7,264 nucleotides of DNA from Candidatus Campbelliibacteriota bacterium (GCA_003231675.1 QIJB01000096.1:1-7264); one strand, 5' to 3'; shown: positions 1 through 6,062, counted from the first letter of the stretch. Notes: generated by a model from the sequence alone, not told the origin. Translations and numbers: made by a program.

Positions 1-748
1 CCTTAAAAAATTTCTTCAGGAAATTATTCAGCCTATCCTGCGGAGGATTGGGTTTTCGGTCATGGTGACCGAATGTTTCCCAGTCCATCCAGAAGATGAT
101 GTAAGATTCTTGGTCACCGACCCAGTTTCCGAAGCTGTTTTCCAGCTCCCGAATAAAATCTCCGCCGTCCTGTATTTCTCCGAACGCGATTTTCTGTTGC
201 CATAAGTGACTCATCAGAAAAATCGCAATCCCGTCTCTCCATATAATCTCATTATATGGAGGAGGGGAGCCGTAATGGCAGCAGAACGGTTTATCATCCG
301 TTATTGTCCAAAGAGCACCACTCCGTTTCAATGGCTTCAAAATCCTTTCCGAAAACGCCATTTCGGGAGGGAAAATCCCTCTGACACTTCCGGTGCCAAC
401 GCCGAAATATTTCATGTAAGCGTCCAAATTCAGCTTCAGTTGGCGTTCCGCATATCCACCCGATACCAGTGGCAGAATGGGGTGGTAGGCAGCCGTGTTG
501 ACCAACTTGATTTTTCCTCTTTTCACGCATTCTTTTATCAAATTGATAGTTTCTTTTTGTCCGAATTTTACCAAAAGCTCAACCAAGCTTAAAGGGATGT
601 CGGCGCAAATCACCGTCCCCTCGGGCGACCTTAACAAGAGTTCGGCGAGCGGTCGATAACTTTGCTCGGCTATCTTCCGCACGATATCTTTTGTTTGGGT
701 GGGCGGCTGATAAGCATGCAGCCCCAGAACTACGTATATCTTTTTCAT
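1..748 (-). CDS. GH57-family glycoside hydrolase, 5' part only
   Basis: An uninterrupted frame of 249 codons runs from ATG at 748 to the left edge; the C-terminal part lies outside. GH57 enzymes hydrolyse or transfer alpha-glucans with retention, so a role in cytoplasmic glycogen/starch-like metabolism is likely. Family motifs are visible. An HxYQP box (residues 11-15) stands for the usual HxHQP. AYHPILPL (87-94) matches the conserved H-x-I-L-P-L segment. GIFPPEMAFS (124-133) carries the probable nucleophile Glu129. FWMDWETFGHH (219-229) carries the probable acid/base Asp222. The 93-residue spacing fits the known E/D pair of the family. There is no signal peptide. AAGGAGGT at 753-760 lies about 5 nt before ATG and fixes the start. 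Substrate (amylase, branching enzyme or glucanotransferase) cannot be told from this half. Confidence 0.88.
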   Translation of the reverse strand, partial: MKKIYVVLGLHAYQPPTQTKDIVRKIAEQSYRPLAELLLRSPEGTVICADIPLSLVELLVKFGQKETINLIKECVKRGKIKLVNTAAYHPILPLVSGGYAERQLKLNLDAYMKYFGVGTGSVRGIFPPEMAFSERILKPLKRSGALWTITDDKPFCCHYGSPPPYNEIIWRDGIAIFLMSHLWQQKIAFGEIQDGGDFIRELENSFGNWVGDQESYIIFWMDWETFGHHDRKPNPPQDRLNNFLKKFFK

Positions 749-785
749 CACGACCTCCTTTTTATGTAAAAGTCCTTCTTTAATA

Positions 786-814
786 AGAATAACAACAAGG
801 TAATGTCTTTACAA
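786..814 (-). promoter_or_regulatory. promoter for the GH57 gene
   Basis: On the minus strand, TTGTAA (814-809) is followed after 17 nt by TATTCT (791-786), with an extended -10 TG at 794-793. Each hexamer matches the sigma-70 consensus at 4 of 6 positions. The predicted start near 779 gives a leader of about 30 nt that contains the SD at 753-760. Inferred from sequence only. Confidence 0.5.
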
Positions 815-862
815 GGAAAGCATACCGTCTCCGACTGTTTGGAATTATTTTCGCGCCAAATT

Positions 863-871
863 TGTTATAAT
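863..871 (+). promoter_or_regulatory. extended -10 promoter, leaderless position
   Basis: TGTTATAAT is a perfect extended -10 element (TG-N-TATAAT). It ends 6 nt before the ATG at 878, so the usual start point, about 7 nt downstream, falls on the A of the start codon. No recognisable -35 is present at 16-18 nt spacing and there is no SD before the ATG, consistent with an extended -10 promoter driving a leaderless mRNA. Confidence 0.6.
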
Positions 872-877
872 ATTTTA

Positions 878-1144
878 ATGGGTTGGCAAAATATAGGCAA
901 TTTTTTAGACAGATTTCAGGTTCTTAAGCCGCCGAAGAAATTCGTTCAGGGTGAAACGGCAAAAGCCGTCAGCGCTGTTTTGGGCGCCCCCATAAAAGAA
1001 GAAGCGATTGAAGAAAGGAGCGGGGTTGTTTACATAAAAACAAGAAATCAAGCGATCAAGAACAACATTTTTATGCGCAAGGAGGATATTCTCAATGAGC
1101 TGTCCAAGACTCTCGGAAAAAAAATAAAGGACATCAGGTTTTAG
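878..1144 (+). CDS. DUF721/DciA-like small protein
   Basis: 88 residues beginning MGWQNIGNFLDRF. The central VVYIKTRNQAIKNNIFMRKEDILNEL-type stretch (short beta strand, then an amphipathic helix with basic residues) followed by a terminal G-K-K-I-K-D-I-R-F matches the KH-like DUF721 domain, related to the helicase loader DciA and common as a short stand-alone protein in CPR genomes. A link to nucleic-acid binding or replication is family inference, not shown here. An in-frame ATG at 803 would add 25 residues, but the extended -10 at 863-871 lies inside that extension and the added residues do not resemble the family, so 878 is preferred. The stop codon forms the loop of the downstream terminator. 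Its last 11 codons and stop recur at 1654-1689. Confidence 0.72.
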   Translation: MGWQNIGNFLDRFQVLKPPKKFVQGETAKAVSAVLGAPIKEEAIEERSGVVYIKTRNQAIKNNIFMRKEDILNELSKTLGKKIKDIRF

Positions 1145-1164
1145 AAACCCGATGCCCTTTTGCC
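1109..1164 (+). repeat. 56-nt direct repeat, copy 1
   Basis: This segment is identical base for base to 1654-1709 (offset 545), including an 8-A run. After one mismatch (1165/1710) identity continues for 8 more bases, into the stop codons of the two minus-strand paralogues. This copy contains the last 11 codons and stop of the DUF721-like gene plus the bidirectional terminator, so it is probably the original copy. Confidence 0.95.
1129..1161. terminator. bidirectional rho-independent terminator
   Basis: Arms 1129-1141 and 1145-1157 pair at 11 of 13 positions. The 3-nt loop, 1142-1144, is the TAG stop of the DUF721-like gene. On the plus strand TTTT (1158-1161) follows. On the minus strand the arms are followed by a longer T-rich run (complement of 1117-1128), so it is stronger as terminator of the minus-strand gene ending at 1166. 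Confidence 0.85.
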
Positions 1165-1165
1165 A

Positions 1166-1486
1166 TTAAAATTTTAATTTTGTCCTTGAAATAGCACTAA
1201 GGAGATACCTTATCATCTCCTCGATGCTGATTGAGTCTGAGCCTGTTTTTTGGGCATGTTTTTTGTATAAACTTGCCCAAAATAACTCATCACGGAAGGA
1301 CTTGTCTTTCCGTGATACCGCCACGAAGGTGGCTATGACGTGTACATACACGCTCCTCACCTCTATGGTCTCAGTTTCGTCAAAGCCCAAAATGGAACCA
1401 ATGATTCCACTTAGATCTTTAACGACCTCACTATCTTTATACCCCCTTTGGGCATAAAGAATAATTTTTTTTTGGAAAATGTTCAA
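1166..1486 (-). CDS. small uncharacterised protein, paralogue A
   Basis: 106 residues; I do not recognise the family. It starts with TTG at 1486; AAGGAGGTG (1491-1499) stands 4 nt before it, a strong SD. No membrane segment or signal is seen and the protein looks mainly helical. It aligns along nearly its whole length with the protein at 1711-2097, roughly one third identical by hand. Shared positions include N-x-FQ...I..YA...YK near the start, VY..V..TF.A (about 46-56), LFW (about 68-70) and EMIR.LL (about 89-95). The conserved LFW and EMIR blocks suggest a folded domain under selection. It is convergent with the DUF721-like gene and shares its terminator. It has its own sigma-70 promoter, so it is a monocistronic unit. 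The coding region is unusually rich in inverted repeats. Confidence 0.75.
   Translation of the reverse strand: MNIFQKKIILYAQRGYKDSEVVKDLSGIIGSILGFDETETIEVRSVYVHVIATFVAVSRKDKSFRDELFWASLYKKHAQKTGSDSISIEEMIRYLLSAISRTKLKF
1201..1409. repeat. cluster of six inverted repeats inside paralogue A
   Basis: Arms read directly: 1201-1206/1215-1220 (6 bp); 1248-1256/1274-1282 (9 bp); 1289-1301/1304-1316 (13 bp with one G-T wobble, 2-nt loop); 1320-1324/1329-1333 (5 bp, 4-nt loop); 1339-1343/1348-1352 (5 bp, 4-nt loop); 1393-1397/1405-1409 (5 bp). They do not overlap and would fold as consecutive hairpins in the mRNA of paralogue A. I did not see a comparable series in paralogue B. Whether this exceeds chance, apart from the 13-bp and 9-bp members, was not computed. 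Confidence 0.6.
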
Positions 1487-1543
1487 GTTACACCTCCTTT
1501 TTGATAAAAAAAATTTTAATGTGCGTTTTTTACCACAACCTTA

Positions 1544-1572
1544 ATCATGGAGTATTATTTATAATTTGTCAA
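1544..1572 (-). promoter_or_regulatory. sigma-70 promoter for paralogue A
   Basis: On the minus strand, a perfect TTGACA (1572-1567), a 17-nt spacer and CATGAT (1549-1544; 4 of 6) form a standard promoter. A start near 1537 leaves a leader of about 50 nt carrying the SD at 1491-1499. The rest of 1487-1653 is AT-rich and holds nothing else I can name. Confidence 0.65.
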
Positions 1573-1653
1573 GCCAAAAAAAATCGGGTATATTCTACCT
1601 TGAAAACAAATTTTGGAAAAATTTTTTAATACGCGCAAAAAAGAGAATAAAAA

Positions 1654-1689
1654 ACTCTCGGAAAAAAAATAAAGGACATCAGGTTTTAG
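1654..1689 (+). pseudogene. orphan 3' tail of the DUF721-like gene
   Basis: The 12 codons (11 sense codons plus TAG) are identical to the end of the DUF721-like gene, but the frame is closed just upstream by TAA at 1648-1650 and nothing similar to the rest of the gene precedes it. It is therefore a passenger of the duplicated terminator segment and not a gene. Confidence 0.75.
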
Positions 1690-1706
1690 AAACCCGATGC
1701 CCTTTT
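1674..1706. terminator. second copy of the terminator hairpin
   Basis: Identical to the hairpin at 1129-1161: arms 1674-1686 and 1690-1702, loop TAG. Here there is no plus-strand gene to end, so its useful direction is minus, where it stands just past the stop of paralogue B and is followed by a T-rich run (complement of 1662-1673). Confidence 0.85.
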
Positions 1707-1710
1707 GCCC

Positions 1711-2097
1711 TTAAAATTCTTTCCGCTTGCTCCGGGGCAGGATGAAATAGTTGGGCTCGCCCACTTCAATGCGAACAACCCCGTGATAACTGACAAGCCA
1801 AAACCCCTCAATAAAGACAAGGAGTCTGCGAATCATCTCGCTGATGTTCAATTCATAACTTCTTCCCTTGAAAAATTCGCCCCAAAAGAGATTTTCCAAA
1901 ATAGGATTATTCTTTCCGAGCGCCCTGAACGTTGACATTACATACCTGTACACAATTTCAACATCCAGAGAGCTTTCCGGCGCGCCAGAAACATGGGCGA
2001 TTATTTTTTTAATATCACCTATCGTTCTCCTTTTTTTGTAGTATCCTTTGGCATACATCACTATATGCCTTTGAAAATCATTTAGTGTAATCGGCAA
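1711..2097 (-). CDS. small uncharacterised protein, paralogue B
   Basis: 128 residues, family not recognised; paralogue of the protein at 1166-1486. It shares the N-x-FQ...YA..YK opening, VY.YV..TF.A (about 49-59), LFW (about 70-72) and ISEMIR.LL (about 85-93). After this common part it has a tail of about 35 residues, aromatic-rich at first and basic at the end (ending RSKRKEF), where paralogue A has about 10. It lacks paralogue A's insertion of several residues before the EMIR helix. The start is TTG at 2097, preceded by AAGGGGGTGTAA, a G-rich SD that mirrors the SD of paralogue A; both genes thus share TTG plus the GGTGTAA context. It lies downstream of PBP1A on the same strand, but a terminator at 2153-2179 separates them. 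No good promoter of its own was found. Confidence 0.7.
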   Translation of the reverse strand: MPITLNDFQRHIVMYAKGYYKKRRTIGDIKKIIAHVSGAPESSLDVEIVYRYVMSTFRALGKNNPILENLFWGEFFKGRSYELNISEMIRRLLVFIEGFWLVSYHGVVRIEVGEPNYFILPRSKRKEF

Positions 2098-2122
2098 AAT
2101 TACACCCCCTTGTTTTTAGTTT

Positions 2123-2150
2123 TAAGGTTCTCTTCCTTTGGTACACCTTA
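2123..2150. repeat. inverted repeat upstream of paralogue B
   Basis: TAAGGT (2123-2128) and ACCTTA (2145-2150) are perfect 6-bp arms separated by 16 nt, lying between the PBP1A terminator and the SD of paralogue B. It could be a leader hairpin or an operator; 6-bp arms can also arise by chance. Confidence 0.3.
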
Positions 2151-2152
2151 GC

Positions 2153-2179
2153 AAAAAAAACTCGGAATTCAAAGAGTTT
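2153..2179 (-). terminator. terminator of the PBP1A gene
   Basis: Eleven nt after the TGA at 2192-2190 the minus strand reads AAACTC (2179-2174), a 10-nt loop, GAGTTT (2163-2158), then continues in T to 2153. The stem is only 6 bp and AT-rich, so termination may be incomplete and paralogue B could receive readthrough. Confidence 0.6.
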
Positions 2180-2189
2180 CCCGTTTATC

Positions 2190-4769
2190 TCAGTTTGATA
2201 ACCTTATTGGAATGGAGACTTCCTTTTTGTTTCGCACCTTATCATAGGCGATTATTTTTATGTAAGATTCTGTTTCTGCGTCAAGAGATCCGCCATTATC
2301 ACCGGTTTCCCGAAGGGGAACAATAAAAGAAAGTCCGAAGCGGCCGCTTTTTGACGACCCCAGATATTTATTATCTAAAAAGAAGTCAACTTGGTCCATG
2401 CCAAACTTGCTTGCGTAAGATATTTTAACGTTTATTTTTTCTCCTCTCCGGTGAAGACTGTTCGGTGTTGGAGATATTACGCTTACTTTTGGAGCGTATT
2501 CCAGCAGGTGGATGTCGTCAAATTCTTTTGGAACATCTTCTATCGTTTCGTCTTTGATTCCGTTTTTGGCGGCCCAATCCCTTACCGGTTTTTCCCAATT
2601 CTCAAATTGAGGGTCATTTTCAGGATTTTTCGGACGAGCTCCGAGTGGATTTTTCTTGTTGACCCAAAAGAGAATGTTATGGACCTGCGTAAGCGTCCTC
2701 TTTTCTATCAGTTCCGGCGGAGTGAATTCAGTTGCCAATTTTCCCGATATTTTATCTATTTTGTAAGTTTCCCCCCCTCTCCAATCTCCCCGCAAAACCG
2801 GTTTGTCAATTGCTTGGGGCTGCGGTTTTTCAAAATTTTCATTGGGAAGGTCTTTGAAAACCTGCTTAAAAAACGCATTCCATAAGGGGGCGGCTATAAA
2901 GCCCGCCACCTTTTTTTCCATCGGGCTGTTATCATTGTTCCCCGTCCAAACTCCGAGAGAAAAATCAGGCGTATATCCGATAACCCAAGCGTCTTTATAA
3001 TTATTAGTGGTTCCCGTTTTGACCGCCACTTCTCGGCCAGGGAAATAAAGCCACGATCTCGGACCAAAGGCGGGAGTCCTCGCTTTGTTGTCTGACAAAA
3101 CATCGGAGACAAGAAGAGCGATGTTCTTTTTTATAACTTGGCGAGGCTCCGGTCTGTATTCTTCAAGTATTTTCCCTTGAGAATCTTCCACTTTTAAAAT
3201 ACCGGTCGTATTATTCCTTTTCCCTTCGTTGGCGAAAACCCCGTATGCCGAGGTCATTTCCAAAAGCGAAACCTCTCCTCCCCCGAGAACTAAAGTGAGC
3301 CCGTATCTGTTAGGGTCGTTTAACGTCGTGATGCCCATATCATGGATTGTTTTCAGCGAGTCTTTCAGTCCTGAGAGATAAAGAACTTTTACTGATGGGA
3401 CATTAACCGATTGGGATAAGGCGTTTCTAAGCGTCATCGGTCCGCTGAAAATGTGGTTGTAGTTTCCGGGGTGGTAACATTCCTTTTCTTTGACATCCAA
3501 TCCCGGTTTCGGCTTGTAGTCAGGTCCGCATGAAGAATTAAATTCCGTCTTTAAATTAAAAAGGACCGTCTCAGGGGTGTATCCTTTTTTAAAAGCGGTC
3601 GCGTAAATAAACGGTTTGATGGAAGAACCCGGTTGACGTCCTATTCCGTAAGAAGTGATATTCGGTTTTGGTTCAAACTTGCAATCAACTCCAGGAGAAC
3701 ATCCCTCAGGTAGCGGTTTTCCGGACCAATCTTTTGACCCGACCATAACGAGAATTTGCCCCGTTTTCGGGTCTATTCCAACCAGCCCGGCGTTATAAGC
3801 GCCGAATTTCTTTACATTTCCCTCAACGTATTTTTTTACCATTTCTTCCGCTTTTTGCTGAAGGTCGTAATTAAGGGTCGTGATAACTTTAAGTCCTCCG
3901 TTTTCAACCACATCTTTACCATATTTTTTTTCAAGATATGACCGTATATAAATGGAAAAATGCGGAGCCTTGATAGAACTGTTTCCTCTGTTTAAAAATT
4001 TAACTTTTTCTTTCTCGGCTTCCTTCTCTTTCGGCTCCGTTATAAAGCCAAGCTCCCTCATTCTTTTTAGGACAAAGTTTTTTCTTTTTTTAAGTTTATC
4101 GAGATGATTTCCATAAGGAGAATAATAAGTCGGAGATTGGGGAAGCGCCGCTAAATAAGCCGACTCGGCAAGTGTCAATTCGCCGGCATGCTTCCCAAAA
4201 AAACTTTGGCTCGCCGCCTCAATTCCGTAATTAACCCCTCCGTAGGGTATTTGATTTAAATAAAGGTCAAGAATCTTTTCTTTTGAAAGTTGTTTTTCAA
4301 GCTTGAGTGTCAGAATCGCTTCTTTGATTTTCCTTGTATAACTTTTTTCCCTGGTTAAAAAGGTGTTTTTTATCAATTGTTGAGAAATTGTTGATCCGCC
4401 CTGCCTTGAATCCCCATTTTCCATATTTGATATGAAAGCGCGGGCTATGGCCTTAAGGTCAATGCCGTCATGATTGTAAAAATTGGAATCTTCAATGGCA
4501 ACCGTGGCGTTTTTCAGGTTTCTGGAAATTTTGTCAAAAGGCACCACCGTTCGGCGGATATCTTGGTGGATGTCCCACAGCAAAATGTTTCCCGTGCGAT
4601 CATAGATTTTTGTTGACTGAACCACCTTTATGTTGTCAAAAGAATTGAAATCAGGGACTTTGATTCTGGCAACCCAAAGGACCATCAGCCCGGCGCTGAA
4701 AATGACCGCCGCCGCCAGTAAAAGCGCCACGCCACCAATAAAACTCTTTAAACCCGAGCTCCTTCTCAT
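2190..4769 (-). CDS. class A penicillin-binding protein, PBP1A type
   Basis: 859 residues, complete; a bifunctional peptidoglycan synthase anchored in the cytoplasmic membrane. A short basic N-terminus is followed by one membrane span (about 10-34). The GT51 glycosyltransferase domain (about 60-240) shows EDSNFYNHDGID with catalytic Glu93, QGGSTISQQLIKN (123-135; the QGGST form typical of PBP1A rather than PBP1C) and the second catalytic Glu150. The transpeptidase domain (about 325-640) has all three motifs: SSIK (Ser382 nucleophile, Lys385), SVN (454-456) and KTGT (584-587). Residues about 760-859 form a beta-rich Ig-like tail. Four cysteines (357, 363, 414, 431) flank the active-site serine. 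All are extracytoplasmic, and no other cysteine is present. The start at 4769 matches the promoter 9 nt upstream; there is no clear SD. Divergent from tyrS. Confidence 0.96.
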   Translation of the reverse strand: MRRSSGLKSFIGGVALLLAAAVIFSAGLMVLWVARIKVPDFNSFDNIKVVQSTKIYDRTGNILLWDIHQDIRRTVVPFDKISRNLKNATVAIEDSNFYNHDGIDLKAIARAFISNMENGDSRQGGSTISQQLIKNTFLTREKSYTRKIKEAILTLKLEKQLSKEKILDLYLNQIPYGGVNYGIEAASQSFFGKHAGELTLAESAYLAALPQSPTYYSPYGNHLDKLKKRKNFVLKRMRELGFITEPKEKEAEKEKVKFLNRGNSSIKAPHFSIYIRSYLEKKYGKDVVENGGLKVITTLNYDLQQKAEEMVKKYVEGNVKKFGAYNAGLVGIDPKTGQILVMVGSKDWSGKPLPEGCSPGVDCKFEPKPNITSYGIGRQPGSSIKPFIYATAFKKGYTPETVLFNLKTEFNSSCGPDYKPKPGLDVKEKECYHPGNYNHIFSGPMTLRNALSQSVNVPSVKVLYLSGLKDSLKTIHDMGITTLNDPNRYGLTLVLGGGEVSLLEMTSAYGVFANEGKRNNTTGILKVEDSQGKILEEYRPEPRQVIKKNIALLVSDVLSDNKARTPAFGPRSWLYFPGREVAVKTGTTNNYKDAWVIGYTPDFSLGVWTGNNDNSPMEKKVAGFIAAPLWNAFFKQVFKDLPNENFEKPQPQAIDKPVLRGDWRGGETYKIDKISGKLATEFTPPELIEKRTLTQVHNILFWVNKKNPLGARPKNPENDPQFENWEKPVRDWAAKNGIKDETIEDVPKEFDDIHLLEYAPKVSVISPTPNSLHRRGEKINVKISYASKFGMDQVDFFLDNKYLGSSKSGRFGLSFIVPLRETGDNGGSLDAETESYIKIIAYDKVRNKKEVSIPIRLSN

Positions 4770-4777
4770 TGCCTAAT

Positions 4778-4805
4778 ATGGTAGCACAAAAGCCGTTTTC
4801 GTCAA
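4778..4805 (-). promoter_or_regulatory. promoter for PBP1A, nearly leaderless
   Basis: On the minus strand, TTGACG (4805-4800; 5 of 6), a 16-nt spacer, and TG-C-TACCAT (4786-4778), an extended -10 with a 4 of 6 hexamer. The predicted start near 4771 is about 2 nt before the ATG at 4769, leaving no room for an SD. Confidence 0.6.
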
Positions 4806-4822
4806 AAAACACCATCGCGCGT

Positions 4823-4851
4823 TTCAAAGAGCGATAAAAAAATGTTATTAT
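4823..4851 (+). promoter_or_regulatory. promoter for tyrS, leaderless position
   Basis: TTCAAA (4823-4828; 4 of 6), a 17-nt spacer, and TG-T-TATTAT (4843-4851), an extended -10 with 5 of 6 hexamer bases. The -10 ends 7 nt before the ATG at 4859, so transcription should start at or one base before the start codon. No SD is present. Confidence 0.6.
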
Positions 4852-4858
4852 GTGAAAT

Positions 4859-6007
4859 ATGGACAATGAAGGAAAAATACAAAAACTCTTAACTCGCGGG
4901 GTAACGGAAATAATCGGACGCGAAGATTTGGAGAAAAAAATAAAAGATGGGAAAAAGCTCCGCATAAAATTCGGAGTGGATGTCGCCAGACCTGACCTGC
5001 ATCTAGGGCATTCCATCGGGCTCCGCAAATTACGTGAATTTCAAGATTTAGGGCACACAGTCATTTTTTTAATAGGAGACGCGACGACAAGAATCGGCGA
5101 TCCGACTGGAAAAGATAAAACCAGACCGATTTTAACGGAAGATGAAATTCAAAAAAACGCAAAAACTTATACTGAACAGGTCGGGAAAATTCTGGATGTT
5201 AAAAAATGTGAGATTCGCAGGAATTCCGAGTGGTTTGACAAAATGTCAATGTTTGATTTTGTAAATCTTTTGACTATGGTCACTCATTCCCAGATTATGA
5301 ATCGCGAAGCATTTCGCAAGAGAATCAAAGAGGGAAGGGAGATTTTTGCCCACGAACTCGTTTACCCTGTTATGCAGGGCTATGATTCAGTGGTTCTCAA
5401 GGCTGATGTCGCCGTTCACGCCGACCAATTGTTTAATGAACATTTTGGGCGTCTTTATCAAGAAAAATTCGGGCAGGATCCGCAGACGATAATGACTTTG
5501 CCGATGCTCGTCGGGACGGATGGAAAAAATAAAATGTCAAAATCGCTTGATAATTACATTGGTATTGCCGAGCTGGCCGATTCTCAATATGGAAAAATTA
5601 TGTCCATACCGGATACTCTGCTGGAGAAATATTACACCCTGCTCACCGACTTACCTTTTGATAAGGAAGAAAATCCCCGCGACGCTAAAATGAGGTTGGC
5701 TTATGAAATCGTCAAAATGTATCACGGAAAGGAGTCGGCGGAAAAGGCGCGGGATAACTTCATAAAACTTTTTCAAAAAAAAGAAATACCAGATGACATT
5801 CCGGAAATTAGCTCCGAGAAAGGCGCGATGCTCGGCGACATTCTCATTGACAACAAAATTATCTCTTCCATGGGGGAGTTCCGCCGGTTAGTCAAGTCCG
5901 GCGCTGTAGATGTGGATAGAGAACCGATTACCGATATTCACTTCACCATTAAATGTCCGATTGTCGTTAAAGTCGGTAAAAGGAGGTTTATAAGAGTGAA
6001 AATTTAA
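4859..6007 (+). CDS. tyrS: tyrosyl-tRNA synthetase
   Basis: 382 residues, complete. This class Ic cytoplasmic synthetase charges tRNA-Tyr with tyrosine using ATP. The Rossmann catalytic domain carries the HIGH-type motif HLGH (48-51) after GVDVARPDL, GDATTRIGDPTG (73-84), YPVMQGYD (169-176; Tyr169, Gln173 and Asp176 correspond to the tyrosine-binding Y, Q and D of the family) and KMSKS (225-229). The C-terminus from about 325 is an S4 RNA-binding domain (GDILIDNKI...SMGEFRRLVKSGAVDVD). Length and motifs fit the type 2 (TyrZ-like) form. Odd point: the glycine-rich GGxDQ motif of the tyrosyl-adenylate site reads VHADQ (186-190), keeping Asp and Gln but not the glycines. The ATG at 4859 follows an extended -10 directly. 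The gene ends at a bidirectional hairpin terminator. Confidence 0.96.
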   Translation: MDNEGKIQKLLTRGVTEIIGREDLEKKIKDGKKLRIKFGVDVARPDLHLGHSIGLRKLREFQDLGHTVIFLIGDATTRIGDPTGKDKTRPILTEDEIQKNAKTYTEQVGKILDVKKCEIRRNSEWFDKMSMFDFVNLLTMVTHSQIMNREAFRKRIKEGREIFAHELVYPVMQGYDSVVLKADVAVHADQLFNEHFGRLYQEKFGQDPQTIMTLPMLVGTDGKNKMSKSLDNYIGIAELADSQYGKIMSIPDTLLEKYYTLLTDLPFDKEENPRDAKMRLAYEIVKMYHGKESAEKARDNFIKLFQKKEIPDDIPEISSEKGAMLGDILIDNKIISSMGEFRRLVKSGAVDVDREPITDIHFTIKCPIVVKVGKRRFIRVKI

Positions 6008-6010
6008 AAT

Positions 6011-6046
6011 AAAAAACACCACCTCCTTTAAGGGGCGCTGTTTTTT
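6011..6046. terminator. bidirectional terminator after tyrS
   Basis: AAAAAACA (6011-6018) pairs perfectly with TGTTTTTT (6039-6046). Further inward pairs, including CCTC with GGGG (6022-6025/6032-6035), are interrupted by two mismatches around a 6-nt loop. T-runs follow the GC part on both strands, so it can end tyrS (+) and the acidic-protein gene (-). Confidence 0.75.
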
Positions 6047-6062
6047 ATTCTTTCTGAGCCAG

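Larger units (their letters stand above)
1654..1709 (+). repeat. 56-nt direct repeat, copy 2
   Basis: Exact copy of 1109-1164, placed just beyond the stop codon of paralogue B in the same relation that copy 1 has to paralogue A. Identity stops abruptly on the left at 1653; on the right one mismatch at 1710 is followed by 8 matching bases. See the pseudogene and terminator entries for its content. Confidence 0.95.

Noticed and set aside
206..592. Plus-strand open frame of 128 codons
   Set aside because: It is the antisense of the GH57 gene, which shows family motifs, a strong SD and an intact frame; the plus reading has no recognisable domain or SD.
803..877. Longer start (ATG at 803) for the DUF721-like gene
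   Set aside because: The added 25 residues do not resemble the family, its AAGG is only 2 nt from the ATG, and a perfect extended -10 lies inside the extension, immediately before the ATG at 878.
1224..1457. Plus-strand frame opposite paralogue A
   Set aside because: The minus-strand reading is supported by a paralogue, promoter, SD and terminator; the plus reading has none of these.
1109..1709. CRISPR array or integron attC sites
   Set aside because: Only two repeat copies 545 nt apart, with a gene between them rather than spacers. The repeat includes coding codons of the DUF721 gene, and no GTTRRRY/RYYYAAC core sites or integrase are seen.
2391..2885. Plus-strand open frames opposite PBP1A
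   Set aside because: They are antisense to conserved transpeptidase and tail sequence and have aromatic-rich, domain-free translations.
4651..5028. Minus-strand frame of 125 codons spanning the PBP1A-tyrS gap
   Set aside because: It overlaps the conserved starts and promoters of both divergent genes and has no family resemblance.
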